DNA of 35,903 bases from an uncultured Methylophilaceae bacterium (GTDB lineage: Bacteria; Pseudomonadota; Gammaproteobacteria; Burkholderiales; Methylophilaceae): positions 1 through 35,903 of the forward strand of contig CAJBIA010000094.1 of assembly GCA_903953055.1 (NCBI GenBank), given 5' to 3'. The notes under the pieces were generated by a model. It searched no databases. It had not been told where the DNA came from and saw only the letters and a list, made by a program, of their open reading frames with translations. How positions within the stretch are numbered: position 1 is the stretch's first letter; each line of letters begins with the position of its first letter. This document shows, piece after piece, positions 18,436-27,836 of the stretch. A program made the position numbers and the translations under genes.

Positions 18436-19845
18436 TTAGCAACTGTAGTACATACTAAACTCAATAGGATGAGGTGTCATACGTACGTTATTAACTTCAC
18501 CCATTTTCAAGTCGATATATGAATCAATCCAGTCATCGCTGAATACACCGCCACGAGTTAAGAACTCACGGTCTTTATCGAGGTATTCAAGCGCTTGCTC
18601 TAATGAAGAGCAGACTGTTGGGATCAAAGCATCTTCCTCTGGTGGAAGATGGTACAAGTCTTTAGTTGCAGCTTCACCTGGGTGAATCTTGTTTTGAACG
18701 CCATCTAAACCAGCCATCATTAATGCACTAAATGCCAAATATGGGTTAGCTGTTGGATCTGGGAAACGTGCTTCAACACGACGTGCATTGTCTGAGTGCA
18801 CAAATGGGATACGGATTGAAGCTGAGCGGTTTTTAGCTGAATAGGCTAATTTCACAGGCGCTTCAAAGCCAGGTACTAAACGTTTGTATGAGTTAGTACT
18901 TGGGTTAGTAATCGCATTCAATGCGCGAGCGTGTTTGATAATGCCGCCAATGTAGTAAAGCGCAAAATCACTCAAGCCTGCATAGCCGTTACCAGCGAAT
19001 AAGTTTTTGCCATCTTTCCAGATGGATTGGTGAACGTGCATACCTGAACCATTATCACCCGCATATGGTTTTGGCATGAAAGTCGCTGTTTTTCCATAAG
19101 CGTGGGCTGTATTTAGTACCACATATTTCAATACTTGAGTCCAGTCAGCACGTTGAACTAATGTGCTGAATTTCGTACCGATTTCACATTGACCAGCACC
19201 AGCCACTTCGTGGTGATGCACTTCTACTGGAATGCCTAACTCTTCAAGCGCAATACACATTGCAGAACGTACGTCTTGTAAAGAATCAACAGGAGGCACT
19301 GGGAAGTAGCCACCTTTAACCGTTGGACGGTGACCAATGTTTCCGCCTTCGAATTTATCATTTGAAGACCATGGCGCTTCTTCAGAGTTGATTCGAACTG
19401 AGCTACCGCTCATGCTCACGTCCCATTGGACTGAGTCAAAAATGAAGAATTCTGGTTCTGGACCAAAGTAAGCGGTATCGCCGATACCGCTTGATTTTAA
19501 GTAAGCTTCAGCGCGTTTTGCCAAACTACGTGGGCAGCGGTCATAGCCTTTGCCGTCGGTAGGATCAACAACGTCACAGGTTAAAATCAATGTTGGCTCG
19601 TCCATAAATGGATCAATGTTTGCAGTATCTGGGTCAGGCATCAATTGCATGTCAGAGGCTTGAATGCCTTTCCAGCCAGCAATTGAAGAACCGTCAAATG
19701 CATGGCCTTCAGTAAATTTTTCTTCATTAAATGCTGAAACAGGCACAGTAACATGCTGTTCTTTACCACGAGTGTCTGTGAACCGGAAATCAACAAACTT
19801 GATATCATTGTCCTTGACTAATTTCATTACGTCGGCGATTGCCAT
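18436..19845 (-). CDS. glnA: Glutamine synthetase, type I
   Basis: GlnA makes glutamine from glutamate, ammonia and ATP as a dodecamer in the cytosol. The 469 residues match the proteobacterial GSI-beta form. Seen in order are the beta-grasp N-terminus with the Asp50 region ([12 protein letters not shown]51), [11 protein letters not shown] with metal-binding glutamates (130-132), [14 protein letters not shown] (210-223), [10 protein letters not shown] (265-274), RIPF, and the adenylylation loop [10 protein letters not shown] with Tyr398 as the expected AMP acceptor. An AGGAG ribosome-binding site lies 6 nt before the ATG. A sigma-54 promoter and an NtrC-type site upstream, with ntrBC just beyond its terminator, indicate NtrC control and post-translational control by adenylylation. 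Confidence 0.98.
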   Translation of the reverse strand: MAIADVMKLVKDNDIKFVDFRFTDTRGKEQHVTVPVSAFNEEKFTEGHAFDGSSIAGWKGIQASDMQLMPDPDTANIDPFMDEPTLILTCDVVDPTDGKGYDRCPRSLAKRAEAYLKSSGIGDTAYFGPEPEFFIFDSVQWDVSMSGSSVRINSEEAPWSSNDKFEGGNIGHRPTVKGGYFPVPPVDSLQDVRSAMCIALEELGIPVEVHHHEVAGAGQCEIGTKFSTLVQRADWTQVLKYVVLNTAHAYGKTATFMPKPYAGDNGSGMHVHQSIWKDGKNLFAGNGYAGLSDFALYYIGGIIKHARALNAITNPSTNSYKRLVPGFEAPVKLAYSAKNRSASIRIPFVHSDNARRVEARFPDPTANPYLAFSALMMAGLDGVQNKIHPGEAATKDLYHLPPEEDALIPTVCSSLEQALEYLDKDREFLTRGGVFSDDWIDSYIDLKMGEVNNVRMTPHPIEFSMYYSC

Positions 19846-19898
19846 TTGATTCTCCTAGATTACGCTTGTAAATAAACAAAAACTTGACATGATTCACT

Positions 19899-19915
19899 AG
19901 CAGAATCCATGCCAA
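19899..19915 (-). promoter_or_regulatory. Sigma-54 promoter of glnA
   Basis: On the minus strand TTGGCATGGATTCTGCT fits the -24/-12 pattern with GG and GC 11 nt apart; it departs from consensus at two positions (T for C after TGGCA, and CTGC for TTGC). Predicted start near 19888, about 42 nt before the glnA ATG. Confidence 0.65.
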
Positions 19916-20007
19916 TCGAGTATTTGGATACCCGCTTATTTTTACACAGATAGATGGAAAAGAGAATAACAACAACTCGCACTATGCTTGTGCTTCACAA
20001 TAAAAGG

Positions 20008-20024
20008 CGCACTAATATGGTGCA
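20008..20024 (-). promoter_or_regulatory. NtrC-type enhancer site upstream of glnA
   Basis: On the minus strand TGCACC-ATATT-AGTGCG against the NtrC dyad TGCACC-N5-GGTGCA: 10 of 12 conserved positions match. Its centre is about 128 bp upstream of the predicted glnA start, within the enhancer distances known for glnAp2 of enterobacteria. I found only one clear site. Confidence 0.6.
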
Positions 20025-20093
20025 TATGTGTGATTCATCTCAAATGCCGCTATACTTTCCAAGTGCTGTTAAGATTTTAATAAAGGAATTGTT

Positions 20094-20549
20094 ATGGAAA
20101 CGCTCTCACCTATTTTAGAAAAAGCAAAACAACGTGCTATAGATTTAAATCTCCCTTATGCGGGTGCATTAACCCCTCAGGAGGCTTTCCAAGTTTTGCA
20201 GTTAACCAAGAATGCTAAGCTCGTGGATGTACGTACTAGGGCTGAATTGGAATTGGTGGGCCGAGTGCCGCAAGCAAGCCATATTGAATGGGCGTTTTAT
20301 CCTGGTATGGTGGCTAATCCAGATTTTGCTGCGCAAATTAAGTCGCAACTTGATCCAGAATTATTGACTATTTTTATGTGCCGCACGGGTGGTCGTTCTC
20401 ATAATGCTGCAGTACTAGCGGCGCAACTTGGCTTTACAGAAGCCTACAATATGCTTGAAGGTTTTGAGGGTGAAGCAACGCCAGATAATAAACAACGTTG
20501 CAAACTTAACGGTTGGAAAGTCGCCGACTTGCCTTGGACTAACGCTTAA
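20094..20549 (+). CDS. Rhodanese-like domain protein
   Basis: A 151-residue single-domain rhodanese. The active-site loop CRTGGRS places the sulfur-carrying cysteine at residue 96, and LVDVRTRAELELVGRVPQASHI is the usual CH2A-like N-terminal segment. There is no signal peptide, so it is cytosolic. Its sulfur donor and acceptor are unknown. The active loop resembles those of thiosulfate sulfurtransferases but substrate cannot be read from it. AAGGA lies 7 nt before the ATG. It diverges from glnA and heads a run with aroE (22 nt gap) and mtgA. A TATACT hexamer at 20051-20056 may be its -10 box, with a poor -35. Confidence 0.88.
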   Translation: METLSPILEKAKQRAIDLNLPYAGALTPQEAFQVLQLTKNAKLVDVRTRAELELVGRVPQASHIEWAFYPGMVANPDFAAQIKSQLDPELLTIFMCRTGGRSHNAAVLAAQLGFTEAYNMLEGFEGEATPDNKQRCKLNGWKVADLPWTNA

Positions 20550-20571
20550 TTTTAATAGTTAAGTGGTTCAA

Positions 20572-21405
20572 ATGACCGACTTTTACGCCGTTATTGGAAA
20601 TCCAATAGAACACAGCAAGTCACCTGTGATTCATCATGCATTCGCGCAATTAACGCATCAAGATATCCAGTACGAGCGGGTTCTTGCTCCATTAGATGGT
20701 TTCGCCCATACCGTTCATGGCTTGATTGCACAGGGGTTTAAAGGTGCAAATGTTACCGTCCCTTTTAAGCTGGAAGCGTTTGCAATGGCAAACCGATTAA
20801 CTGAGCGAGCTCAAGACGCCGGTGCGGTGAATACATTGATCTTTGATGCGCAAGGCATCATTGGGGATAACACGGATGGCATTGGATTGGTGCGTGACAT
20901 CACTAAAAATATCGGAGTGTCGTTTTCAGGTAAGCGAGTCTTGCTCATTGGTGCAGGTGGTGCATCGGAAGGCGTGCTTCATCCGATTCTAGCGGCCCAG
21001 CCTGAACTGCTGATTATTACGAACCGCACCTTGGATAAAGCCCTCAATATGGTCAAACGTGTCGAAGCGCGTGGTGAATTGCTTTATGTTTCTGTTAGCG
21101 CTTATGCTTTTGATGATTTGCATGGGCAACAGTTTGATATCGTGATTAATGCCACTTCCGCAGGGCTAAGTGATAGTCAATTGCCACTTCCGAGCGGCAT
21201 CTTTGCATCCAATGCTTTAGCTTACGATATGATGTACGGACGCATAACGCCGTTCATGATATTTGCGAAGCAACAGGGCGCAATTGTTTTTGATGGTCTA
21301 GGCATGCTTATTGAGCAGGCGGCAGAAGCATTTTTTGTATGGCGAGGTGTTCACCCTCCAACTGCACCAGTGATTGAGATGTTTAAACAACAGGCCAAAG
21401 CTTAG
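20572..21405 (+). CDS. aroE: Shikimate dehydrogenase (NADP+)
   Basis: AroE reduces 3-dehydroshikimate to shikimate in the aromatic amino-acid pathway. From the ATG at 20572 it has 277 residues; a GTG three codons earlier is possible but the ATG gives the standard MTDFYAVIGNPIEHSKSP opening. NVTVPFK carries the catalytic K66 and NTDG contains D102. The nucleotide-binding loop is LIGAGGASEGVL near 128, where the usual GAGGAARGV is slightly altered, followed by TNRT. The C-terminal segment DGLGMLIEQAAEAF is typical. It lies in the rhodanese–aroE–mtgA run and mtgA starts 3 nt after its stop. Confidence 0.96.
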   Translation: MTDFYAVIGNPIEHSKSPVIHHAFAQLTHQDIQYERVLAPLDGFAHTVHGLIAQGFKGANVTVPFKLEAFAMANRLTERAQDAGAVNTLIFDAQGIIGDNTDGIGLVRDITKNIGVSFSGKRVLLIGAGGASEGVLHPILAAQPELLIITNRTLDKALNMVKRVEARGELLYVSVSAYAFDDLHGQQFDIVINATSAGLSDSQLPLPSGIFASNALAYDMMYGRITPFMIFAKQQGAIVFDGLGMLIEQAAEAFFVWRGVHPPTAPVIEMFKQQAKA

Positions 21406-21408
21406 CGC

Positions 21409-22101
21409 ATGAATTCTCTCCCTACTTTTTGGCGTGTGCTTAAGTGGTTAGCAATCGTTATTGTGTTTTATCAGATCTGGATTTTTTCTCACATATATTG
21501 GTGGGTCCACCATAATCCTTCAACCAGTGCTTTCATGGAAGATCGACTAGAGGTCTTGCAAGAAGACAACCCTGGTGCTGTTCTAAAACATCGTTGGGTC
21601 GACTATCAAAACATTTCTCCCAATTTAAAACGTGCCTTAATCGCTGCCGAAGATGCTAAATTTGTTGACCATGAAGGTTTTGATTGGGACGGCATTCAAA
21701 AAGCGTATGAAAAAAATATAAAGAAAGGCAAGGTGGTGGCTGGAGGATCAACCATTAGTCAACAACTGGCCAAGAATTTGTTTTTATCTACAAAGCGCAC
21801 ACCGTGGCGTAAATTAGAAGAAGCTATGATTACGGTGATGCTTGAAGCCACAATGAGCAAACGTCGCATCTTTGAGATTTATTTGAATGTGATTGAATGG
21901 GGGAATGGAATTTTTGGGGCAGAAGCGGCCGCAAAATATTATTACCATACCAGCGCTAAAAATCTTGATGCTGAGCAGGCTGCAAAGTTAGCGGCGATGG
22001 TTCCAAATCCAAGGTACTACGATAAGCATCGTCAAGCTAGGGGATTAATGCGAAAAACGGGGATCATTCAGGCACGTATGAATAGTGCCGAAATCCCATA
22101 G
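21409..22101 (+). CDS. mtgA: Monofunctional biosynthetic peptidoglycan transglycosylase
   Basis: MtgA is a GT51 glycosyltransferase that polymerises lipid II into glycan strands at the periplasmic face of the inner membrane. It has 230 residues, with one membrane anchor at about 10-31. The GT51 motifs follow in order: AAEDAKFVDHEGFDWDGI with catalytic Glu81, GGSTISQQLAKNLFLS, RKLEEAMITVMLE, SKRRIFEIYLNVIEWG, and GAEAAAKYYY. There is no penicillin-binding domain. It is tightly spaced after aroE, a pairing common in betaproteobacteria, and converges with uvrA with only 13 nt between the stops. Confidence 0.96.
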   Translation: MNSLPTFWRVLKWLAIVIVFYQIWIFSHIYWWVHHNPSTSAFMEDRLEVLQEDNPGAVLKHRWVDYQNISPNLKRALIAAEDAKFVDHEGFDWDGIQKAYEKNIKKGKVVAGGSTISQQLAKNLFLSTKRTPWRKLEEAMITVMLEATMSKRRIFEIYLNVIEWGNGIFGAEAAAKYYYHTSAKNLDAEQAAKLAAMVPNPRYYDKHRQARGLMRKTGIIQARMNSAEIP

Positions 22102-22114
22102 ATTTAAATTCGCA

Positions 22115-24931
22115 TTAGTTCAACATCGTCTTTAGATATTTTCCAGTGTAACTGTCTGCACATTCAGCTACTTTCTCTGGCGAGCCTTCCACTAAAATCG
22201 TGCCACCGCCATCGCCCCCTTCTGGTCCCATATCAATTAACCAATCCGCAGTTTTGATGACATCTAAATTGTGCTCAATAATGACCACGGTATTCCCAGC
22301 ATCACGTAATCGATGAATGACATCTAGTAGCAACTGAATGTCTGCAAAATGAAGCCCAGTTGTTGGTTCATCGAGAATGTATAAAGTGCGACCAGTATCT
22401 CGCTTTGAAAGCTCGAGTGCGAGTTTTACCCGCTGCGCTTCACCGCCTGAAAGTGTTGTCGCCGATTGGCCAAGGGTGATGTAGCCCAAACCAACATCTA
22501 AGAGAGTTTTAAGTTTACGTTGTACCACGGGGACTGCGCTAAAAAATACGTGGGCTTGTTCCACGGTCATTTCCAACACTTCGCGGATATTCTTACCTTT
22601 ATAATTAATCTCTAACGTTTCCCGATTGTATCGTTGGCCCTTACATACATCGCAAGGCACATAAACATCTGGTAAGAAGTGCATTTCTACACGCAAAACG
22701 CCATCCCCTTGGCAAGCTTCACAACGACCACCTTTTACGTTAAATGAGTAACGGCCAGGGCCATACCCACGTACTCGACTTTCTGGAACGCCAGCGAATA
22801 AATCCCGAATCGGTGTAAATAAGCCGGTGTAAGTCGCAGGATTTGATCGTGGCGTGCGACCAATTGGACTCTGATCTACGTCAACCACTTTGTCGAAAAA
22901 CTCTAATCCTTCAATGCCGTCAAAAGGCGCTGGCTCAGTAGAGCTTCCATATAAATGTTGCGCGACAACGCGATAAAGGGTGTCATTAATGAGGGTGGAT
23001 TTCCCAGAACCTGATACCCCAGTTACGCAGGTAAGTAATCCAACAGGCAATTTAAGTGTGACGTCTCTTAAGTTGTTCCCTGTAGCGTGTGAGAGTGATA
23101 ACCAGCGAGTTGGATCAGGCTGGTGACGTTTGTGATTATAGGTAATTTGTTTTTTGCCGCTGAGATATTGGCCGGTCAGAGAATTTGGATTGCTTTGAAT
23201 TTCTGCTGGCGTACCTTCCGCGACAATTTGGCCACCATGTTCCCCAGCGCCTGGGCCGATATCGACTACGTAATCTGCCGCCATAATTGCGTCTTGATCG
23301 TGTTCAACCACAATCACGCTGTTGCCAATATCGCGCAAACGTTTCAGCGTTTCCAACAATCGGTCATTGTCACGTTGATGCAAACCGATAGAAGGTTCGT
23401 CAAGAACGTACATCACTCCGGTTAAGCCAGATCCAATTTGAGAGGCTAATCGAATGCGTTGCGCTTCCCCCCCTGATAGGGTTTCAGCAGAGCGAGAAAG
23501 TGATAGATATTCTAGGCCTACATTGGTTAAAAACTTTAATCGACTGCTAATTTCTTTAACAATTTTATCGGCAATGGCAAGCTTTTGCCCTTGCAGTTTA
23601 ATTGTTTCGAAGAATGTGAGTGCTTGCTTCAAAGGCACCTCACAAACTTCATGGATGTTTTTACCACCCACCTTTACGTGTCTCGCTTCAGTGCGCAACC
23701 TTGTTCCTGCACAACTAGGACATGTTTGTGAATTAAGATATTTCGCCAGTTCTTCGCGAACGGTTGTGGAGTCGGTTTCGTGATAGCGGCGTTGAAGGTT
23801 ATTCAGAATGCCTTCAAAGCTGTGACGCTTTTCAAAGAATGAGCCACGCTCATTGAGATACTTGAAGGCGATTTCTTCTTTACCGCTACCATTTAGCAAA
23901 ATTTGCTGAATATACGCAGGCAATTCTTCAAAGGTTGTTTCAAGATCAAATTTGTAATGAGTTGCAAGACTCGTAAGCAATTGGAAGTAGAACTGATTGC
24001 GTTTATCCCATCCTTTGATTGCACCTGCTGCGAGCGATAAATGTGGGAATGCCACCACGCGTTTGGGGTCGAAAAAACTCATTTGCCCTAAGCCATCACA
24101 TTTTGGACAAGCGCCCATCGGGTTGTTGAATGAAAATAAACGAGGCTCAAGTTCAGCCAATGAGTAATCGCAAGATGGACATGAAAATTTAGCTGAAAAC
24201 AGATGTTCTTTGTTGCTATCCATTTCCATCCCGATGGCTTTGCCATCAGCTAAACGAAGTGCAGTTTCAAATGACTCAGCAATCCGTTGCTTCATGTCAG
24301 CACGTACTTTTAATCTGTCGACGACAACGTCCACGGAGTGCTTGGTCGTTTTAGTGAGTGCAGGGGGAGCATCTAGCTCATAAATCTCACCATCTACACG
24401 AATTCTTACAAACCCTTGCGCTTTAAGTTCATTAAATAGATCGACTTGTTCGCCTTTGCGTTCTCGTACCACTGGCGCCAAAATCATTAACTTGGTGTCT
24501 TCGGGAAGCGCTAAAACGCTATCAACCATTTGCGAAACAGTTTGCGCTTCTAGTTTGATGTGATGTTCAGGACATTCTGGGTCGCCTGCCCGGGCATAAA
24601 GCAAACGTAAATAATCGTGAATTTCTGTCACTGTCCCAACGGTTGAACGCGGGTTGTGAGATGTCGATTTTTGTTCGATAGAGATCGCTGGAGATAAGCC
24701 CTCAATCAAGTCGACATCAGGCTTATCCATGCGAGCCAAGAATTGACGGGCATAAGCTGAAAGAGATTCTACATAGCGGCGTTGACCTTCAGCATAAAGC
24801 GTGTCGAATGCGAGTGAAGATTTACCTGAACCAGAAAGGCCGGTGATCACAATCATTTTGTTTCTTGGTAAATCTAACGAAACATTTTTAAGATTGTGCG
24901 TGCGGGCACCGCGAATACGAATGAAATCCAT
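22115..24931 (-). CDS. uvrA: Excinuclease ABC subunit A
   Basis: UvrA is the damage-recognition ATPase of nucleotide excision repair. From the ATG at 24931 it has 938 residues (the frame also opens with a TTG one codon earlier). There are two ABC ATPase modules: Walker [10 protein letters not shown] near residue 31 and GVSGSGKST near 640, signatures [12 protein letters not shown] and [12 protein letters not shown], and Walker [14 protein letters not shown] and [13 protein letters not shown]. Zinc-binding cysteines occur as CPSC/CPKC, CPSC, and CEAC/CDVC. I see no LexA-type box upstream. A TATACA hexamer lies about 8 nt before the ATG and no Shine-Dalgarno sequence is present. It diverges from an MFS gene that is followed by ssb, a common arrangement. 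Confidence 0.98.
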   Translation of the reverse strand: MDFIRIRGARTHNLKNVSLDLPRNKMIVITGLSGSGKSSLAFDTLYAEGQRRYVESLSAYARQFLARMDKPDVDLIEGLSPAISIEQKSTSHNPRSTVGTVTEIHDYLRLLYARAGDPECPEHHIKLEAQTVSQMVDSVLALPEDTKLMILAPVVRERKGEQVDLFNELKAQGFVRIRVDGEIYELDAPPALTKTTKHSVDVVVDRLKVRADMKQRIAESFETALRLADGKAIGMEMDSNKEHLFSAKFSCPSCDYSLAELEPRLFSFNNPMGACPKCDGLGQMSFFDPKRVVAFPHLSLAAGAIKGWDKRNQFYFQLLTSLATHYKFDLETTFEELPAYIQQILLNGSGKEEIAFKYLNERGSFFEKRHSFEGILNNLQRRYHETDSTTVREELAKYLNSQTCPSCAGTRLRTEARHVKVGGKNIHEVCEVPLKQALTFFETIKLQGQKLAIADKIVKEISSRLKFLTNVGLEYLSLSRSAETLSGGEAQRIRLASQIGSGLTGVMYVLDEPSIGLHQRDNDRLLETLKRLRDIGNSVIVVEHDQDAIMAADYVVDIGPGAGEHGGQIVAEGTPAEIQSNPNSLTGQYLSGKKQITYNHKRHQPDPTRWLSLSHATGNNLRDVTLKLPVGLLTCVTGVSGSGKSTLINDTLYRVVAQHLYGSSTEPAPFDGIEGLEFFDKVVDVDQSPIGRTPRSNPATYTGLFTPIRDLFAGVPESRVRGYGPGRYSFNVKGGRCEACQGDGVLRVEMHFLPDVYVPCDVCKGQRYNRETLEINYKGKNIREVLEMTVEQAHVFFSAVPVVQRKLKTLLDVGLGYITLGQSATTLSGGEAQRVKLALELSKRDTGRTLYILDEPTTGLHFADIQLLLDVIHRLRDAGNTVVIIEHNLDVIKTADWLIDMGPEGGDGGGTILVEGSPEKVAECADSYTGKYLKTMLN

Positions 24932-25089
24932 CAATTTATGTATAGCCTAAAATAATTTATTAAAACAGAAAGTTGCCTAAGGATGATGCAAAAAACACGC
25001 TATCGCTATTAACTCTTTTTATGAGCACATCAAATAAAGTGGGCAACCTGTTAATATACGCAAGTTAAAAGATAAAGTTAATCAATTTC

Positions 25090-26475
25090 ATGTCATCCAA
25101 TCCTTCAATAGACAAAATGAATTCTACAGAGTTGCGTGCCAGCATTAGTTTGGCTTCAATTTATGGATTGCGCATGCTCGGCATGTTTCTTATTTTGCCG
25201 ATCTTTGCCATTTATGCTGAAACGCTTCCGGGTGGTAAAAGTCATCTAATGATTGGCCTTGCACTTGGTGCATACGGCCTGACACAAGCCATTTTTCAAT
25301 TACCTTTTGGCATCGCTTCTGATCGGTTTGGTCGAAAACGGGTCATTTATGTTGGATTAATCTTATTTGTCATAGGAAGTTTGGTCGCGGGCTTTGCGCA
25401 GGATTTGCCGATGATTATTTTAGGGCGAAGTATACAAGGTGCTGGTGCAGTATCTGCCGCGGTGACTGCACTCGTCGCCGATCTGACAAGAGAAGAACAT
25501 CGCACTAAAGCCATGGCAATGATAGGTGGCACCATTGGAATTACGTTTGCGATGTCCTTAATTATGGGCCCAGTGCTTAATCAATGGATAGGCATACCAG
25601 GGATCTTTTTGATGACAGCAGTCTTGGCCACCACTGCGATTTTTGTGGTGAAGTTTGTGGTGCCGGATCCTGTAACGAGCAGCTTTCACTCTGATGCGCA
25701 GGCCAAAACAGGCAAGCTCAAAGAAGTCCTCAAAGACGTTCAATTACTGCGATTGAATTACGGAATTTTTGCCCTACATGCGGCCCAAATGGCGATGTTT
25801 GTTGTGGTGCCATTCGCGATTAAAAAAACGAGCGGGATGGGTGCAAATGACCATTGGTTGATTTACTTGCCGGTCTTGGTTATTTCATTCGTGCTTATGG
25901 TGCCTGCAATTATCTATGGCGAGAAAAAGGCTAAGTTAAAGCAAGTTTTTGTTGGAGCGATTGCCGTGATGCTGGCAGCGCAGTTGGCATTTGCCTTTTC
26001 GATTGAACATTTCTGGGGGATCGTCTTTTCCCTTGGAGCTTATTTTGTGGCATTTAATGTGCTCGAGGCATCTTTGCCTTCAATTATTACTAAAATTGCC
26101 CCTGCTGCATCCAAAGGAACTGCAATAGGTGTTTACAATACAACGCAATCGTTAGGCGTGTTTGTAGGCGGAACCGTTGGCGGTTACTTATCCCACTATT
26201 ATGGCTATGCATCAGTATTTGTTTTTTGTAGTGTTTTAATGGCATTATGGTTGCTACTAGGGTTAAGCATGAAGGCACCGCCAGCAGTAAAAAGTAGGAT
26301 GTTTCACATCAAAGAAATGAGCGAGGCTAATGCCAAGACATTAGCAAAAAAACTCGCAGCATTGTCAGGGGTTCGTGAAACAGTCGTATTAGCCGATGAA
26401 GGCATGGTGATTTTAAAAGTGGATTTGCAGCAAAATTGGGATGAAGCTGCCGCGCTGAAATTAATAGGAGAGTAA
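25090..26475 (+). CDS. MFS transporter with C-terminal ferredoxin-like (YAM-type) domain, YajR-like
   Basis: An inner-membrane transporter of 461 residues with about 12 hydrophobic helices and the major-facilitator motif A, GIASDRFGRKRV (about 77-88), between helices 2 and 3. RSIQGAGAVSAAVTALVADLTREEHR is the motif B/C region of drug-proton antiporters. After helix 12, residues about 395-461 form a soluble tail (KEMSEANAKTLAKKLAAL, then GVRETVVLADEGMVILKVDL) that looks like the beta-alpha-beta YAM domain of Escherichia coli YajR. The substrate cannot be inferred; proton-coupled efflux is likely from motif A. It is divergent from uvrA and only 3 nt before ssb, an arrangement that recurs in betaproteobacteria. 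Confidence 0.88.
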   Translation: MSSNPSIDKMNSTELRASISLASIYGLRMLGMFLILPIFAIYAETLPGGKSHLMIGLALGAYGLTQAIFQLPFGIASDRFGRKRVIYVGLILFVIGSLVAGFAQDLPMIILGRSIQGAGAVSAAVTALVADLTREEHRTKAMAMIGGTIGITFAMSLIMGPVLNQWIGIPGIFLMTAVLATTAIFVVKFVVPDPVTSSFHSDAQAKTGKLKEVLKDVQLLRLNYGIFALHAAQMAMFVVVPFAIKKTSGMGANDHWLIYLPVLVISFVLMVPAIIYGEKKAKLKQVFVGAIAVMLAAQLAFAFSIEHFWGIVFSLGAYFVAFNVLEASLPSIITKIAPAASKGTAIGVYNTTQSLGVFVGGTVGGYLSHYYGYASVFVFCSVLMALWLLLGLSMKAPPAVKSRMFHIKEMSEANAKTLAKKLAALSGVRETVVLADEGMVILKVDLQQNWDEAAALKLIGE

Positions 26476-26478
26476 AAT

Positions 26479-26967
26479 ATGGCATCAGTAAATAAAGTAA
26501 TTTTGGTAGGCAATTTGGGTCGTGATCCAGAAGTGCGTTTCATGCCAAATGGAGAAGCGGTTTGTAACTTCAGTATTGCTACCACGGATAGTTGGAAAGA
26601 TAAAAGTGGCCAAAAACAAGAGCGCACGGAATGGCACAATATTGTGATGTATCGCAAGTTGGCTGAAATTGCTGGTGAATACCTAAAAAAAGGGCGCCCT
26701 GTTTATGTAGAAGGTCGTTTGCAAACTCGTAAGTGGCAAACTAAAGAAGGCCAAGATCGTTATACAACAGAAATTATTGCTGACCAAATGCAAATGTTAG
26801 GCGGTCGTGATGGTGGCGGTAGTAACACTTATGAAGCGATGGATGAAGATCAAAGCATGCCATCACCTTCACAACAAAGTGCTGCACGTCCAACACAAAC
26901 AGCGCCAGCAAGTGCGCCTGCCAGTGGTGGAGACTTCGATGCTTTTGAGGACGACATTCCATTTTAG
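26479..26967 (+). CDS. ssb: Single-stranded DNA-binding protein
   Basis: SSB coats single-stranded DNA during replication, repair and recombination and recruits partners, including PriA, by its acidic tip. It has 162 residues. An N-terminal OB fold (about 1-110) opens with [19 protein letters not shown] and includes [21 protein letters not shown] and [12 protein letters not shown] flexible Gln/Pro/Ala/Ser-rich linker follows, and the tip is DDIPF. AGGAG lies 7 nt before the ATG. It sits 3 nt after the MFS gene, and a strong terminator follows within 20 nt. Confidence 0.98.
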   Translation: MASVNKVILVGNLGRDPEVRFMPNGEAVCNFSIATTDSWKDKSGQKQERTEWHNIVMYRKLAEIAGEYLKKGRPVYVEGRLQTRKWQTKEGQDRYTTEIIADQMQMLGGRDGGGSNTYEAMDEDQSMPSPSQQSAARPTQTAPASAPASGGDFDAFEDDIPF

Positions 26968-26984
26968 GCATAAAGTTTAGTTAT

Positions 26985-27012
26985 AAAAAAGCCCGCATCA
27001 GCGGGCTTTTTT
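26985..27012. terminator. Bidirectional terminator between ssb and xthA
   Basis: GCCCGC / GCGGGC stem with a 4-nt ATCA loop flanked by six A and six T. It serves both convergent genes and ends one base before the xthA stop codon. Confidence 0.92.
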
Positions 27013-27013
27013 G

Positions 27014-27805
27014 TTAAATGGAGTAATCAATAATAAGCGGAGCGTGGTCACTGAATCGCTCCGTTTTATAAATTTCGCACTGTTTTGCTGAGCTGCCAAT
27101 ATCAGGGGTTGTCACTTGATAGTCAATGCGCCATCCGACGTTTTTATCCCAGGCTTGGCCTCGGTTGCTCCACCATGTGTAGCATGCATCTGTGGTGTCA
27201 GGGTGGACTTTTCGGTAAGCATCTATCCAGCCTAGCTTACTAAATATGTCCGTCATCCAAGCGCGTTCCTCGGGTAAAAAGCCGGAGTTCTTTTTATTCC
27301 CTTTCCAGTTCTTCAGGTCAGCTTCTTGGTGGGCAATGTTCCAGTCACCACATACAACCACTTCACGCCCGCTGGTCTTGAGGGCTTCTAAGTGAGGATA
27401 AAAGCGCTCCATCACGCTAAATTTCACTTGCTGTCTATCTTCACCGCTAGAACCTGATGGCAGGTAGAGCGAAACAATACTCATTTTTTTGCCATGAAGA
27501 TTTTCAAATTGCAATTCAATATAACGCCCTTCGGCATCAATGTCTTCATAGCCTAAACCAACAATTACCTTGTCTGGTTTATGTTGGCTGTAGATACCAA
27601 CACCGCTATAACCTTTTTTTTCTGCATAATGAAAGTAGCCTTGATAACCAGTTGGTGCGTGCATTTCTGGGGTCATGTCTGCTTCTTGGGCTTTCAATTC
27701 TTGTAGGCAAATGAAGTCGGCATTTTGTTTTTGCATCCAAGGGAAAAAACCTTTATTCACAGCGGAGCGGATACCGTTAAGATTTGCAGATATAATTCTA
27801 AGCAA
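27014..27805 (-). CDS. xthA: Exodeoxyribonuclease III
   Basis: ExoIII is an AP endonuclease and 3'-repair exonuclease of base excision repair. The 263 residues follow the exonuclease/endonuclease/phosphatase fold: ISANLNGIRSA with the metal-binding Asn near 8, CLQELKAQ with the metal-binding Glu, GYSGVGIYS, SLYLPSGS, VCGDWNIAH with the catalytic Asp-Asn pair, WWSNRGQAWDKNVGWRIDY, and FSDHAPLI with the catalytic Asp-His near the end. The start codon is TTG, supported by an AAGGA site 6-7 nt upstream and the family's standard LRIISANLNG opening; no ATG is in reach. The start is only 31 nt from the divergent pyrE start. Confidence 0.95.
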   Translation of the reverse strand: MLRIISANLNGIRSAVNKGFFPWMQKQNADFICLQELKAQEADMTPEMHAPTGYQGYFHYAEKKGYSGVGIYSQHKPDKVIVGLGYEDIDAEGRYIELQFENLHGKKMSIVSLYLPSGSSGEDRQQVKFSVMERFYPHLEALKTSGREVVVCGDWNIAHQEADLKNWKGNKKNSGFLPEERAWMTDIFSKLGWIDAYRKVHPDTTDACYTWWSNRGQAWDKNVGWRIDYQVTTPDIGSSAKQCEIYKTERFSDHAPLIIDYSI

Positions 27806-27836
27806 GATGATTCCTTAAAGATTTTAGAAGACGGAT

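Noticed and set aside
25047-25063. Possible LexA box (CTGT-TAATATAC-GCAA) between uvrA and the MFS gene
   Set aside because: Only the left half matches CTGT-N8-ACAG, and no other SOS box is seen near uvrA or ssb.
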